NCBI GenBank assembly: GCA_029782215.1
Contig: JAKOVD010000176.1
Coordinates: forward strand, 1 to 48,003
Reading direction: 5' to 3'
Origin: Chloroflexota bacterium
Lineage (GTDB): Bacteria; Chloroflexota; Anaerolineae; J102
DNA: 48,003 nucleotides
Shown here one piece after another: positions 13,954 through 20,669 of the stretch. Each line of letters opens with the position of its first letter. Position 1 is the stretch's first letter. Made by a program: the position numbers and the translations under genes. The notes beneath the pieces were generated by a model. It saw only the letters and a list, made by a program, of their open reading frames with translations. It had not been told where the DNA came from and made no database searches.

Positions 13954-14403
13954 TTAGAACGGGCCGTCGTCGTCCTCGTCTTCGTCGTCCTTGACCACCG
14001 GCTTGACCGGCTTGGTGCCGGCCTTCTTGGTGCGGGGCGGCTTGACCGAGATGACCTTGTTGCGCTCGGTGCCGTCCTCCTTGGTGTACACCGCCACGCC
14101 AAGGAGGACCCGCTTGCCCACCAGGTCATCGGTGTCCAGCCCATCGGCGTCCTCGTCCAGGTCGGCGCCAGCCGCCATGGCCCACTCCCAAAGCTTGCTC
14201 TTCTGGTTGAGCTTGGCGGAGCACCACGCGAGCAGGGTGCAGTCCCGGTCCTCGTCGTTCATGTCCACCACCCTGCCCAGATCGAATGTGAACTTGATCT
14301 GGGTACCGTACTTCCCATCTTCGGCTTCTGTCGCCTTGATGGTCGCCGGGTACTCTCCCATGGGGATTGGAACCGGCGCTTCGGACTTCTCGATGTATGC
14401 CAT
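13954..14403 (-). CDS. Single-stranded DNA-binding protein-like
   Basis: 149 residues from ATG 14403. The N-terminal 110 residues are beta-rich (GEYPATIKATEAEDGKYGTQ, IKFTFDLGRVV, RVLLGVAVYTKEDG). The C-terminus is a Lys/Pro linker followed by an acidic tail ending DDDGPF, close to the DDDIPF tip that bacterial SSBs use to recruit partners. This, plus its place at the head of the replication genes, supports an OB-fold SSB. The core family was not matched with certainty. DUF669-type phage proteins are an alternative. Confidence 0.65.
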   Translation of the reverse strand: MAYIEKSEAPVPIPMGEYPATIKATEAEDGKYGTQIKFTFDLGRVVDMNDEDRDCTLLAWCSAKLNQKSKLWEWAMAAGADLDEDADGLDTDDLVGKRVLLGVAVYTKEDGTERNKVISVKPPRTKKAGTKPVKPVVKDDEDEDDDGPF

Positions 14404-14460
14404 TTCTGGCCCCGTGCTTTCTTGGGCATAGCGGGGCCGGATGCCCCTGTTGTGTGCCCA

Positions 14461-14533
14461 TGCCGCGCCCCCGGAATCGAACCGAGGCATCCACCAGGAC
14501 GCGGAACCCCTCGTGTCTACCGGCCCTCGCACA
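14461..14533 (-). tRNA. Possible partial tRNA or tRNA-like element
   Basis: A T arm, CTCGG-TTCGATT-CCGGG, is clear at about 14469-14487 on the minus strand. A GTGT/ACAC D-like arm lies upstream and a weak GGGG/TCCT anticodon arm in between. I cannot pair an acceptor stem, and the 5' part would overlap the stop of the micro-gene at 14517-14651. It is either a decayed tRNA or a tRNA 3' end captured as an attachment core. Confidence 0.3.
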
Positions 14534-14651
14534 CGTCCGAGCCGAGCCCCGTCTGCATGCAGGCGTCCAGGGCGAAGAACTCGTCCAGCCCCGTGTCGAT
14601 GAGCCCCACCAGCAGGGCCAGCAGCACAGCCCCCACGACCAGCTTTCCCAT
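14517..14651 (-). CDS. Hydrophobic micro-protein, 44 aa
   Basis: Starts at ATG 14651 behind GAGAGGGGCTGACGAG. MGKLVVGAVLLALLVGLI is one membrane helix, followed by an acidic segment with two Cys (LDACMQTG, SDVCEGR), as if exported or anchored with an external disulfide. It is the first gene after the boxed promoter at 14677-14720. Confidence 0.55.
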   Translation of the reverse strand: MGKLVVGAVLLALLVGLIDTGLDEFFALDACMQTGLGSDVCEGR

Positions 14652-14676
14652 CTCGTCAGCCCCTCTCGATCACTAC

Positions 14677-14720
14677 GGTTATCGTGCCGTCATCATACCA
14701 CAATCCGAGCCCCACGCTGG
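14677..14720 (-). promoter_or_regulatory. Boxed, extended -10 promoter for the replication module
   Basis: Minus strand: TGGTATGAT (extended -10, hexamer 14692-14697) directly followed by the box GACGGCACGATAACC (14677-14691). The -35 at 17 bases (CCAGCG) is poor, so this promoter may rely on the extended -10 or an activator. Downstream genes are the 44-aa peptide, SSB-like protein and replication genes. Confidence 0.65.
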
Positions 14721-15046
14721 TCCTAATCTGGTCCGAATCGTTCGCTTCGAAGATTACCATAACGTTGCGTTTCCCTTGTCTGCCCCACCTCAAAAGCCCC
14801 TAGTTACGGGCTCTTATAGTGTGCCAGTATCCCGCGTTATCGTGGCACGTTAACGAGCATTGGCTCCCGAAATGAAGGACGCCCAAGGTCCACCCCTGTC
14901 GTTCTCAATCCATTGGGTATTATGTGAACTTATCGAGGATCGAACCTTGTGCGGCGGCCCGGACTCAGGGGCGCATGCGCGTTGACGAACATGGCGGACA
15001 TCATACTACTGACCAAGGGCGGAGTCAACAGGTTGGCGGAGAGATG
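14698..15046. other. Gene-poor stretch with a candidate short transcript
   Basis: No convincing protein gene. On the minus strand a promoter (TTGACT 15023-15028, 17-base spacer, TATGAT 15000-15005) faces a small hairpin with a T-tail (AGCCC-loop-GGGCTTTT, 14792-14812), framing an RNA of about 200 nt. Within it lie a GTGCCACGATAACG box-like site (14830-14845 region), the palindrome CGTTAACG, and a 20-codon frame without a ribosome-binding site. Confidence 0.4.
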
Positions 15047-15084
15047 CCAAGGCCCCTGCACCCAATCGAGTACAGGGGCCTTGG
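15047..15084 (-). terminator. 12-bp hairpin terminator
   Basis: Perfect arms 15047-15058 and 15073-15084 (CCAAGGCCCCTG) with a 14-base loop, eight bases after the stop of the 90-aa gene. The T-tract is weak on both strands. It would end the leftward transcript from the promoter at 15785-15812. Confidence 0.6.
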
Positions 15085-15091
15085 TTATGTC

Positions 15092-15364
15092 TCACCGGAT
15101 CGCCGGCCACTGTGCGGCGGAGAGGGCCGATGCAATGGCGGCCAGGTCGAACTCCAGGCTTTCGACGCAATCACGCCACGCTTCGGCGGTGTCATGCAGA
15201 AGGCATTCGTCACCCCGAGTCATTACATGCGGACGCCCGAGCAGCTGGGCTCGCATTGAGCGCGAGACGTGTGACCGGACCGTCTCTGCCAGGATCTCCC
15301 CCGCATCCAGCACCGCCATGAGCTTGTCGATAACAACGGTCGTGTCCAGTTGGGTTGTGGGCAT
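15092..15364 (-). CDS. Hypothetical protein, 90 aa
   Basis: ATG 15364 follows the preceding stop by one base. The sequence is helical and mildly acidic (TTVVIDKLMAVLDAGEILAE, LEFDLAAIASAL), with single Cys residues. It shares a two-gene operon with the zinc-knuckle protein upstream and ends at a strong hairpin. No family was recognised. Confidence 0.6.
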   Translation of the reverse strand: MPTTQLDTTVVIDKLMAVLDAGEILAETVRSHVSRSMRAQLLGRPHVMTRGDECLLHDTAEAWRDCVESLEFDLAAIASALSAAQWPAIR

Positions 15365-15365
15365 C

Positions 15366-15713
15366 TCACACCTCCGCCATCGCAGCGGCGCGGGCTGCCC
15401 AGCGACGACGGACCTTGATCATGTCAAGGGCGCACTGGACATACGCCCCTGCTGCCTGACGATGTAGCTCTTCGGTCAGGGCGGCGCGGATGTCTGGGGC
15501 CGCTTCCTGGACATCCGCGATCTCGTCCTCGATGTCACGACCGGCAGCGACACAGTCGGCGTGGATCGAGATGCAGGTGGCGCAGCGCCAGGCCTTGGCC
15601 CCGTTCACCGGGTGGTTGGCGCCACAATCTGGGCAGGAGTACCCCTCAATTGGGGCAGCGTAGACGAGGACTTGCGCGACGGCGGACGATGCGGCAGACT
15701 TGCTCGTTACCAC
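15366..15713 (-). CDS. Zinc-ribbon protein, 115 aa, GTG start
   Basis: GTG 15713 has AAGGAG at good spacing. Residues about 24-46 form a zinc ribbon (YSCPDCGANHPVNGAKAWRCATC, given here as CPDC and CATC). A helical C-terminal half follows (AYVQCALDMIKVRRRWAAR). It is the first gene after the promoter at 15785-15812 and may be a DNA- or protein-binding accessory factor. Confidence 0.65.
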   Translation of the reverse strand: MVTSKSAASSAVAQVLVYAAPIEGYSCPDCGANHPVNGAKAWRCATCISIHADCVAAGRDIEDEIADVQEAAPDIRAALTEELHRQAAGAYVQCALDMIKVRRRWAARAAAMAEV

Positions 15714-15784
15714 GAGATGCTCCTTGTGGTCGCGCCCCGGGGTGCTCTAACACCGCCGGGGCAATCTATTGGGTTACGAGCATG

Positions 15785-15812
15785 AGTATACCAAAGTGTT
15801 GGCAAAAGTCAA
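15785..15812 (-). promoter_or_regulatory. Sigma70-like promoter without the shared box
   Basis: Minus strand: TTGACT (15807-15812), 16-base spacer, TGGTATACT with hexamer TATACT at 15785-15790 (extended -10). It lies just past the repressor-candidate stop and fires into the zinc-ribbon operon. The GACGYCACGATAMC box is absent, so it is probably outside that regulon. Confidence 0.65.
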
Positions 15813-15815
15813 GAA

Positions 15816-16040
15816 TCAATCCGCCAAGTCGTAGCCCTTGGCGGTGATGGCGATACCGGCTGGGTGGACCAGTCCCGCGCCCCGAAGGATTCTCAGGTGG
15901 TAGCTCATGTTATGGGGGTTGGTTCCCAGGACGTCAACCAGGTCTTGGAGGGTTGGGTTGGGCTCCCAAGCATCCCGGCGGCGGCGTAGCTCGGAGAGAA
16001 TGCGGGCGCGCATTGCCTCTCCGCGAACGTTCCCTTTCAT
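15816..16040 (-). CDS. Small winged-helix regulator, repressor candidate
   Basis: 74 residues from ATG 16040. The pattern LQDLVDVLGTNPHNMSYHLR, then ILRGAGLVHPAG, then AITAKGY is an ArsR/MarR-type winged HTH: recognition helix 'NMSYHLRILR', then the wing. It has no ligand or cleavage domain. It faces a plus-strand gene across a short region with a box variant. A TGGTAAACT extended -10 ends eight bases before the ATG, so the mRNA may be leaderless, as for lambda cI. It is the best candidate for the protein that reads the shared promoter boxes, by position only. Confidence 0.7.
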   Translation of the reverse strand: MKGNVRGEAMRARILSELRRRRDAWEPNPTLQDLVDVLGTNPHNMSYHLRILRGAGLVHPAGIAITAKGYDLAD

Positions 16041-16164
16041 GGTCGGGCAGTTTACCACGCCCCTGTCGGGCATGGGGGGCTTGACGTCACCGTAACGATC
16101 AGCGAGAATCGAGTCTCGCTGTGCGGCCACGCTGGCCGCATGATGTCCATGAGGAGCGGCTGCG
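16041..16164. promoter_or_regulatory. Divergent control region
   Basis: Plus strand: TTGACG (16081-16086), 17-base spacer, GAGAAT, overlapped by GACGTCACCGTAACGAT, a variant of the shared box. Two inverted repeats follow: AGCGAGA/TCTCGCT (16101-16120) and TGCGGCCA/TGGCCGCA (16122-16140). Minus strand: extended -10 TGGTAAACT close to the repressor start. The layout is that of a two-way switch. Confidence 0.55.
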
Positions 16165-16848
16165 ATGAGAGGTTGGGCGCGCTGGAAGCAAGTCACCGTG
16201 GGATGCGGCGGGCTGCTAATTGCTGGGTTCGTGTGCATGATGTTCTTCTTCTTTCGGGATCAGGCGGCTTTCGAGAAGCTGCCGGCAGACGTGAGGACCG
16301 CGACCGTCGCGGCTCGGCAGACGGCCCATCCGCCCAAGCCAACCAAGACACCGCGCCCGACTGAGGCTGAGCCGACAGACGAGCCGACCAAGGCGCCGGA
16401 ACCTACGGCCACGGAAGTGCCAACGGCCACGGATGAGCCGACCGCGACGAGCTTGCCGGAAGTACCGACGTCGACCGTCGCCCCGACCGACGAGCCGCAG
16501 CCGACCCCGGATGCGCGAGGCGTGTACGATGACATCAAGCCGATCATGGAGACGATGCACAGAGAGGTCGGCGCCATCGTCTTCCAGAACCTTAGGGTCA
16601 GCACCAATCCACCTCGTTGCACCTTCATCGTGACGGACATCTGGTATGGATTCAAGGACTTTGAGAAAGAGCGACTTGTCGAAACGGTGGCGGACCTGTG
16701 CGCGGTTGCGACGGCCAAGCGCGGGCTTCGCGGCCCGGCGCCCAAGCCCGGAGACGATTGGGGCAACTATCCCACCACGTCATTCGTGGACTCGTTTGAC
16801 AAGGAAGTCGCCTACAAGTCTGCGTGGCGGACAAAGGTCATCAAGTAG
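16165..16848 (+). CDS. Membrane-anchored protein with Thr-Pro linker, 227 aa
   Basis: Starts at ATG 16165 with AGGAG eight bases upstream. Residues about 9-30 are a signal anchor (VTVGCGGLLIAGFVCMMFFF). Residues 50-118 are a Pro/Thr/Glu/Asp linker of the TPRPTEAEPT type. The C-terminal 110 residues are a small folded domain with two Cys (PPRCTFIVTD, VADLCAVA). Such stalks place a domain outside the membrane. It is the only gene on this strand between the switch region and the 19-bp terminator, so it is likely expressed from the prophage or very early. A surface or superinfection-exclusion role is inference. Confidence 0.72.
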   Translation: MRGWARWKQVTVGCGGLLIAGFVCMMFFFFRDQAAFEKLPADVRTATVAARQTAHPPKPTKTPRPTEAEPTDEPTKAPEPTATEVPTATDEPTATSLPEVPTSTVAPTDEPQPTPDARGVYDDIKPIMETMHREVGAIVFQNLRVSTNPPRCTFIVTDIWYGFKDFEKERLVETVADLCAVATAKRGLRGPAPKPGDDWGNYPTTSFVDSFDKEVAYKSAWRTKVIK

Positions 16849-16854
16849 AGCCCT

Positions 16855-16898
16855 CCCCCATAGCGGACCGTGGCAAGCACCACGGTCCGCTATGGGGG
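16855..16898. terminator. Shared 19-bp terminator hairpin
   Basis: Perfect 19-bp arms (16855-16873 and 16880-16898; outer bases CCCCCATAGCGG) around a 6-base loop, between the convergent plus-strand gene ending at 16848 and the minus-strand helicase ending at 16900. It could stop transcripts from both sides, though a T-run is lacking. Confidence 0.75.
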
Positions 16899-16899
16899 A

Positions 16900-18387
16900 T
16901 CAGGCAGCCACCGGCAGGGGTGCGGCGACGCCACGCGACAGCCGAGAGGCGGCCATGGACTCGGCAGACAGGCAGCCCACGAGCCGTGGGTCAAGGACAA
17001 GCTGAGCCCGCGTGACCGCCACGTACATGAGCCGGATTTCTTCGTCGGCCATGAGCGCAAGGTCGTCCGGGAAGTCCCCTCCCAACCGAACCTGTGGCCA
17101 CTGACGACCCTTGGATTTGTGCCCAGTACTCAGCACCACCTTGGCCACCTTCTCGCCGGGCATCCGCTCCAAGGCATTGATGATCATCGCCGGGCCGAAG
17201 CGGTCGATGAGGCCAACCAACAACTTGATCTCGTCCCCCATCGCATCGCTCTTGACGTAGTCCTGCACCTCGAACCAGGACTCGAAGCAGGCCAGCTCTT
17301 GGTGGCTCGTCCGGCGCCCGTCGATCAGATCGGCAGCCGCGCGAGCGAAGCTCACGACATCGTTGGCACCCCCCACCAGGTGGGCACTCACCCCCGCTTC
17401 CATCAAGCGGATCAGTTCCCCCACCGCGCCCGCGTTGGTGCGGTACAGGCAGGCGTCCGGCGCGTCCACCGCGGCGATCCGCGACGGGATCGAAGCGAGC
17501 CCACGCAGCCGCAGCTCGGTCGGTAGCTCCGCCAGCAGCTCGTTGGCCAGGTCAGCGATGGCCGGGCCGAAGCGGAAGCTCTGGGAGAGCGCGAGGCGAT
17601 GCTGAGCATCGAGTTGCTGGAGGTAGTCCAGGGCCCCGGTGAAGCCGTAGATTGCTTGGTTCCCGTCGCCAATAGCGACGATCTGGGCATGCGCACGCTG
17701 CTGCTCTACGATGGCCGCGAACACTGGGCTGATGTCCTGCGCCTCATCGACCATGACCACGTCGGCCGCAATGTGCATGCCGCGAAGCTGAGCGAGCTTC
17801 ACGTAGAAGTCATGGCGGTACGGCAGTTCCCCGCCGGGGTTCGTCGCGTCTTCCCACACCTTGGCCATGAAAGGGACCAGGTAGGCGCGAAGCTGTCGGT
17901 TATGTCGCCATCCCCTCTTGCCGTTCTCCGGCTCGTCGATTCCGTCCACGTAAGGAATGTGGTGTTCGGCCGGCTCCGGGTCCGCAGTCTGGCAGAACCG
18001 CACCGCGCCGCGCGTGGCAAGACTGGCCAGGTAGGCATCGCTTAGCCACTTCTCCCCGATCTTGAGCCCCGTTACGCCAAGCCGGCGCGCAAGCTCGCGG
18101 CCGGGCATACGGGCGGAGTTGAGCCGGCGGGCGAATGGGGTTCCGGCAGAGCGGAAGGCCAAGCTGTGGACCGTGTTGCAGGTCGTGTTGGCGGGCATCC
18201 GCTCAGTGGCGTCCACAATGACGCTCTTGTTGAAGGCGCAGAATTGGACCTGTACATTGGGATCGGATTCTGCCAGCATCTGAATTGACCGGGTCTTCCC
18301 CGTTCCGGCCCCGGCTTCCACCACCATGTCGCCGCCGGTGCGGAACGCTTCGAGGATCGCCACCTGCTCGTCAGTCGGCTGGAACAT
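16900..18387 (-). CDS. SF1 helicase, UvrD/Rep-like
   Basis: A 495-residue superfamily 1A helicase with motifs in order: Q motif (FQPTDEQ), Walker A (EAGAGTGKT), Ia (QFCAFNKS), Ic (TVHSLAF), II (MVDEAQDISP), III (IGDGNQAIYGFTGA), IV (LSQSFRFG), V (STGHKSKGRQW) and VI (LMYVAVTRA). It is shorter than cellular UvrD (about 720) because the 2B insertion is small. It unwinds 3'-5' and likely serves repair or recombination. ATG 18387 follows AAGGAGACACGCG. It is transcribed alone from the boxed promoter at 18423-18466. Confidence 0.93.
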   Translation of the reverse strand: MFQPTDEQVAILEAFRTGGDMVVEAGAGTGKTRSIQMLAESDPNVQVQFCAFNKSVIVDATERMPANTTCNTVHSLAFRSAGTPFARRLNSARMPGRELARRLGVTGLKIGEKWLSDAYLASLATRGAVRFCQTADPEPAEHHIPYVDGIDEPENGKRGWRHNRQLRAYLVPFMAKVWEDATNPGGELPYRHDFYVKLAQLRGMHIAADVVMVDEAQDISPVFAAIVEQQRAHAQIVAIGDGNQAIYGFTGALDYLQQLDAQHRLALSQSFRFGPAIADLANELLAELPTELRLRGLASIPSRIAAVDAPDACLYRTNAGAVGELIRLMEAGVSAHLVGGANDVVSFARAAADLIDGRRTSHQELACFESWFEVQDYVKSDAMGDEIKLLVGLIDRFGPAMIINALERMPGEKVAKVVLSTGHKSKGRQWPQVRLGGDFPDDLALMADEEIRLMYVAVTRAQLVLDPRLVGCLSAESMAASRLSRGVAAPLPVAA

Positions 18388-18422
18388 CGCGTGTCTCCTT
18401 GTCCGGGGCCGCCGCCCCATAT

Positions 18423-18466
18423 GGTTATCGTGGCGTCATTATACCGGATGGGGAGCCCCGAGTCAA
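18423..18466 (-). promoter_or_regulatory. Boxed promoter for the SF1 helicase
   Basis: Minus strand: TTGACT (18461-18466), 17-base spacer, TATAAT (18438-18443), then box GACGCCACGATAACC (18423-18437). Confidence 0.85.
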
Positions 18467-18470
18467 GACG

Positions 18471-18482
18471 TTCCACGTGGAA
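18471..18482. promoter_or_regulatory. TTCCACGTGGAA palindrome between divergent promoters
   Basis: An exact 12-bp palindrome centred between the -35 elements of the two back-to-back boxed promoters, five bases from one and eight from the other. This position suits a dual activator or a bridging factor acting on both. Confidence 0.7.
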
Positions 18483-18490
18483 TCTGTCGC

Positions 18491-18534
18491 TTGACAAGCC
18501 GTATTCGGTGGCATATAATGACGTCACGATAACC
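18491..18534 (+). promoter_or_regulatory. Boxed consensus promoter for the DUF3560/RtcB operon
   Basis: Plus strand: TTGACA (18491-18496), 17-base spacer, TATAAT (18514-18519), then box GACGTCACGATAACC (18520-18534). Both hexamers match the sigma70 consensus exactly, so strong activity is expected when it is not repressed. Confidence 0.9.
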
Positions 18535-18554
18535 ACCAACGAGGGAGGGCTGGC

Positions 18555-19451
18555 ATGCGAATCATCTTGATCACGGGCGACACCTACCCCCACCGGCGCG
18601 CGCTCCGGACCGTGGGGGCCGCTTGGTCTCGCGTGTTGGAGGGCTGGATCATCTCCGCCGAAGCTGAGCCAAGCGTCCGCGCCATCGTGGAGCCGGCTGG
18701 GCTGACGATGGAAGTGCGCGAAGAGAGCGATGTGGTGCTGGCGCCGATGAGCTATGCGGATCGCCGGGCCGCCAAGTCTGAGCGCCACGAGCGCCGGGCG
18801 GAGCGGCTGGAAGCGCGGGCCGATGCGCGAGAGCGAAAGCGTGGCGAAGCTCAGGCGTCGCTCAATGCGGACCCGATGTACTCGGACTTCGGGATCATGA
18901 CCGAGCCGATCAAGGTCGGGCACCACAGCGAGGGACGGCATCGCCGGGCCAAGGAGCGCGTGGCCGCCAAGATGGACAGGGTTGTAGGCTTGTGGCGCGA
19001 GGAGGCTGAGCTACGTGGTCGCGCTGCCGCGGCTACCGATGCTGCCAAGCCCGATGCGGAGCGCGACGCGGGGTTCATGCAGCGGCGCATCGACGAGATC
19101 GCAGCGGAGCTGCGGAAGGTTGAGCGGACGTTCGCCGGTGCGGGCAAAGACGACGTGGGCGAATGGGTCCAGAAGCTCGCCACGCACCGCGACTTCCTGG
19201 CCGAAGGGCTTGCCTACTGGCGCGCGCTACTCGATGGGATCGGTGGCGTCCAGCACAGCAAGGCGACGATTCGGAAGGGTGACATCGTGGTCAAGCGATC
19301 CGGCATCCGGGCGGTCGTAGAGCGCGTGAACGACAAGACGGTCAGCGTGCTTTACCAGGACATTGGGATTGATGGATGGCGGGCCAAGATGCCGTATGCG
19401 GAGATCGCGGAAGTAGTGGCGGGAGGCGCGGCGGGCGCGATGTCTGGGTAG
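18555..19451 (+). CDS. DUF3560 domain protein, 298 aa
   Basis: ATG 18555 follows GGAGGG. The N-terminus (TGDTYPHRRALRTVGAAW) is a short module often seen before DUF3560. The centre is a charged helix (RAAKSERHERRAERLEARAD) followed by the hallmark VGHHSEGRHRRAKERVAAKM. The C-terminal part (KGDIVVKRSGIRAVVERVND) is a small beta domain. DUF3560 proteins are common on plasmids and phages but have no known activity. The gene is first in a plus-strand operon and its last 12 bases overlap sequence that encodes the RtcB fragment in another frame. Confidence 0.8.
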   Translation: MRIILITGDTYPHRRALRTVGAAWSRVLEGWIISAEAEPSVRAIVEPAGLTMEVREESDVVLAPMSYADRRAAKSERHERRAERLEARADARERKRGEAQASLNADPMYSDFGIMTEPIKVGHHSEGRHRRAKERVAAKMDRVVGLWREEAELRGRAAAATDAAKPDAERDAGFMQRRIDEIAAELRKVERTFAGAGKDDVGEWVQKLATHRDFLAEGLAYWRALLDGIGGVQHSKATIRKGDIVVKRSGIRAVVERVNDKTVSVLYQDIGIDGWRAKMPYAEIAEVVAGGAAGAMSG

Positions 19452-19507
19452 TCCGCAAGGGCGCCACGCCCGCCGCTCCCGGCCAGCGCGGCTTCGTTGG
19501 CGGAAGC

Positions 19508-19876
19508 ATGGGTGAGAACAGCGTCATCCTGGAGGGGGTCCCCCATGAGTCTGGCGAAGCCTCGTTCCTGTCCACCGTCCACGGGGCGGGGCGCGTCATG
19601 AGCCGCACCGCCGCTGCCGGTAAGTGGCGCGGTTGGGGCAAGAAGCGCGAGATGGTCCATCCCGGCGCTATCTCGCGCGAGATGATGACTCAGTGGTTGG
19701 ATGGCTTCGGTGGAGTCGAGCTTCGCGGGGCCGGGACTGACGAGTCGCCACACTGCTACAAGCGGCTGGCAGACGTCCTGGCCGCGCATGGCGACACAAT
19801 CCGGGTCCGGCATACCTTGCGTCCTGTTGGCGTGGCCATGGCTGGCGCAGATGAATTCGACCCGTACAAGGACTGA
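19508..19876 (+). CDS. rtcB: RtcB-type RNA ligase, 5'-truncated (C-terminal domain only)
   Basis: RtcB likeness begins at 19439 (DVWVVRKGATPAAPGQRGF, then VGGSMGENSVILEG) and runs to the normal end (RHTLRPVGVAMAGADEFDPY). The first usable start is ATG 19508. It keeps FLSTVHGAGRVMSRTAA, which holds the guanylylated His of RtcB. It lacks the upstream two thirds that supply the metal-binding Cys and His residues; full RtcB is about 400-480 residues. The reading frame overlaps the end of the DUF3560 gene, so a recombination joined the two. It is either a remnant or a surviving stand-alone domain. The intact frame argues that loss was recent or that something is still selected. Confidence 0.75.
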   Translation: MGENSVILEGVPHESGEASFLSTVHGAGRVMSRTAAAGKWRGWGKKREMVHPGAISREMMTQWLDGFGGVELRGAGTDESPHCYKRLADVLAAHGDTIRVRHTLRPVGVAMAGADEFDPYKD

Positions 19877-19880
19877 CACC

Positions 19881-20111
19881 ATGACCCTCCCCCACGCCGT
19901 CCCGGCCCAGCGCGCGGTGGATGGCATCGACCTGACGTGGGCCATCTCCCTGGGCGGAGAGACGCTTCGCTGGTCGGGCCGTAACACCCCTACCTGGTGG
20001 AGGACCGCGGCCATGACCGACGAGTTCCGCGTCCTGGAACACCGCGGCTTCCGGCTGACGCTTCACCCTGGCAACAACACATGCTTTGTCGAGCCGATAC
20101 AGGGCGGGTAG
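19881..20111 (+). CDS. Hypothetical protein, 76 aa
   Basis: ATG 19881 lies five bases after the RtcB stop with AAGGA upstream. Beta-rich and aromatic (GIDLTWAISLGGETLRW, EFRVLEHRGFRLTLHPG). It is the last gene of the plus-strand operon before the hairpin at 20158-20201. No family was recognised. Confidence 0.55.
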   Translation: MTLPHAVPAQRAVDGIDLTWAISLGGETLRWSGRNTPTWWRTAAMTDEFRVLEHRGFRLTLHPGNNTCFVEPIQGG

Positions 20112-20157
20112 AATCTCCTGAGCTTACACCCCGGATTTCCCTTGATCCGGTTATCGT

Positions 20158-20201
20158 GAACACATGCCCTGCAAGGCTTCGGCCAAGCGGGGCATGTGTT
20201 C
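20158..20201. terminator. Bidirectional terminator hairpin
   Basis: Perfect 12-bp arms (20158-20169 GAACACATGCCC, 20190-20201) enclosing a GGC-TTCG-GCC mini-hairpin, between the convergent plus operon (ends 20111) and the minus gene (ends 20204). A CACGATAACC box remnant overlaps its left arm. Confidence 0.65.
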
Positions 20202-20203
20202 GT

Positions 20204-20659
20204 CTACTCGCTGGAGATCCCTCGCCGGACCTGGGCGGCCAGCTCGCGGGCCGTTGACGATAGCCGCTTGCCCTGCTTGCGTCGTTCCAACTCGCCGGAC
20301 TTCCGCCAGCGTAGCCAGACACGAGCAGAGCTGATCAGGTAGAGCCGGCGCTGGTGTGGGAACGCACCCTTCTCTACCACGGGGTGCAGCAGGGGGTTGG
20401 TTCGGTCGTTGGCCAGGCGCTTGGCGTGGGTGACGGTCATGCCCCCGAGTTCCGCCGCAAGCTCCTCGGTGGACAGCAGGATCTCGTTGAGGTCTACCAG
20501 GACATCGCCCAGCGGATCTTCAGATGCCAGCCAGTAGGCCATGATCGTTGCGTCCCTGGCCGGCATCTCTGGCCTGGTCTGGCGCAGCAGAGCGGCAAGG
20601 TCAGTCTGCACTTCATCCAGGGCCACGCTTCTGCCGCCCTTCGGTGAAATGTACTCCAT
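20204..20659 (-). CDS. HTH-like protein next to the integrase, excisionase candidate
   Basis: 151 residues from ATG 20659. The middle (ILLSTEELAAELGGMTVTHA, then KRLANDRTN...RRLYLISSARVWLRWR) resembles the winged/MerR-like HTH of excisionases and DNA-binding cofactors: 'LST.E.A..LG.....A', a turn, then a wing before 'Y.I....V..W'. The C-terminus is basic. Directly downstream of the recombinase, so a directionality factor is reasonable, though the protein is longer than a typical Xis. There is no clear ribosome-binding site. A TTG at 20683 is an alternative start. Confidence 0.55.
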   Translation of the reverse strand: MEYISPKGGRSVALDEVQTDLAALLRQTRPEMPARDATIMAYWLASEDPLGDVLVDLNEILLSTEELAAELGGMTVTHAKRLANDRTNPLLHPVVEKGAFPHQRRLYLISSARVWLRWRKSGELERRKQGKRLSSTARELAAQVRRGISSE

Positions 20660-20669
20660 TGTGTTACGG

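Noticed and set aside
14938..14975. A GGTTCGATCCTC segment resembling a tRNA T arm
   Set aside because: The flanking bases do not pair into a 5-bp stem and no other arms can be drawn.
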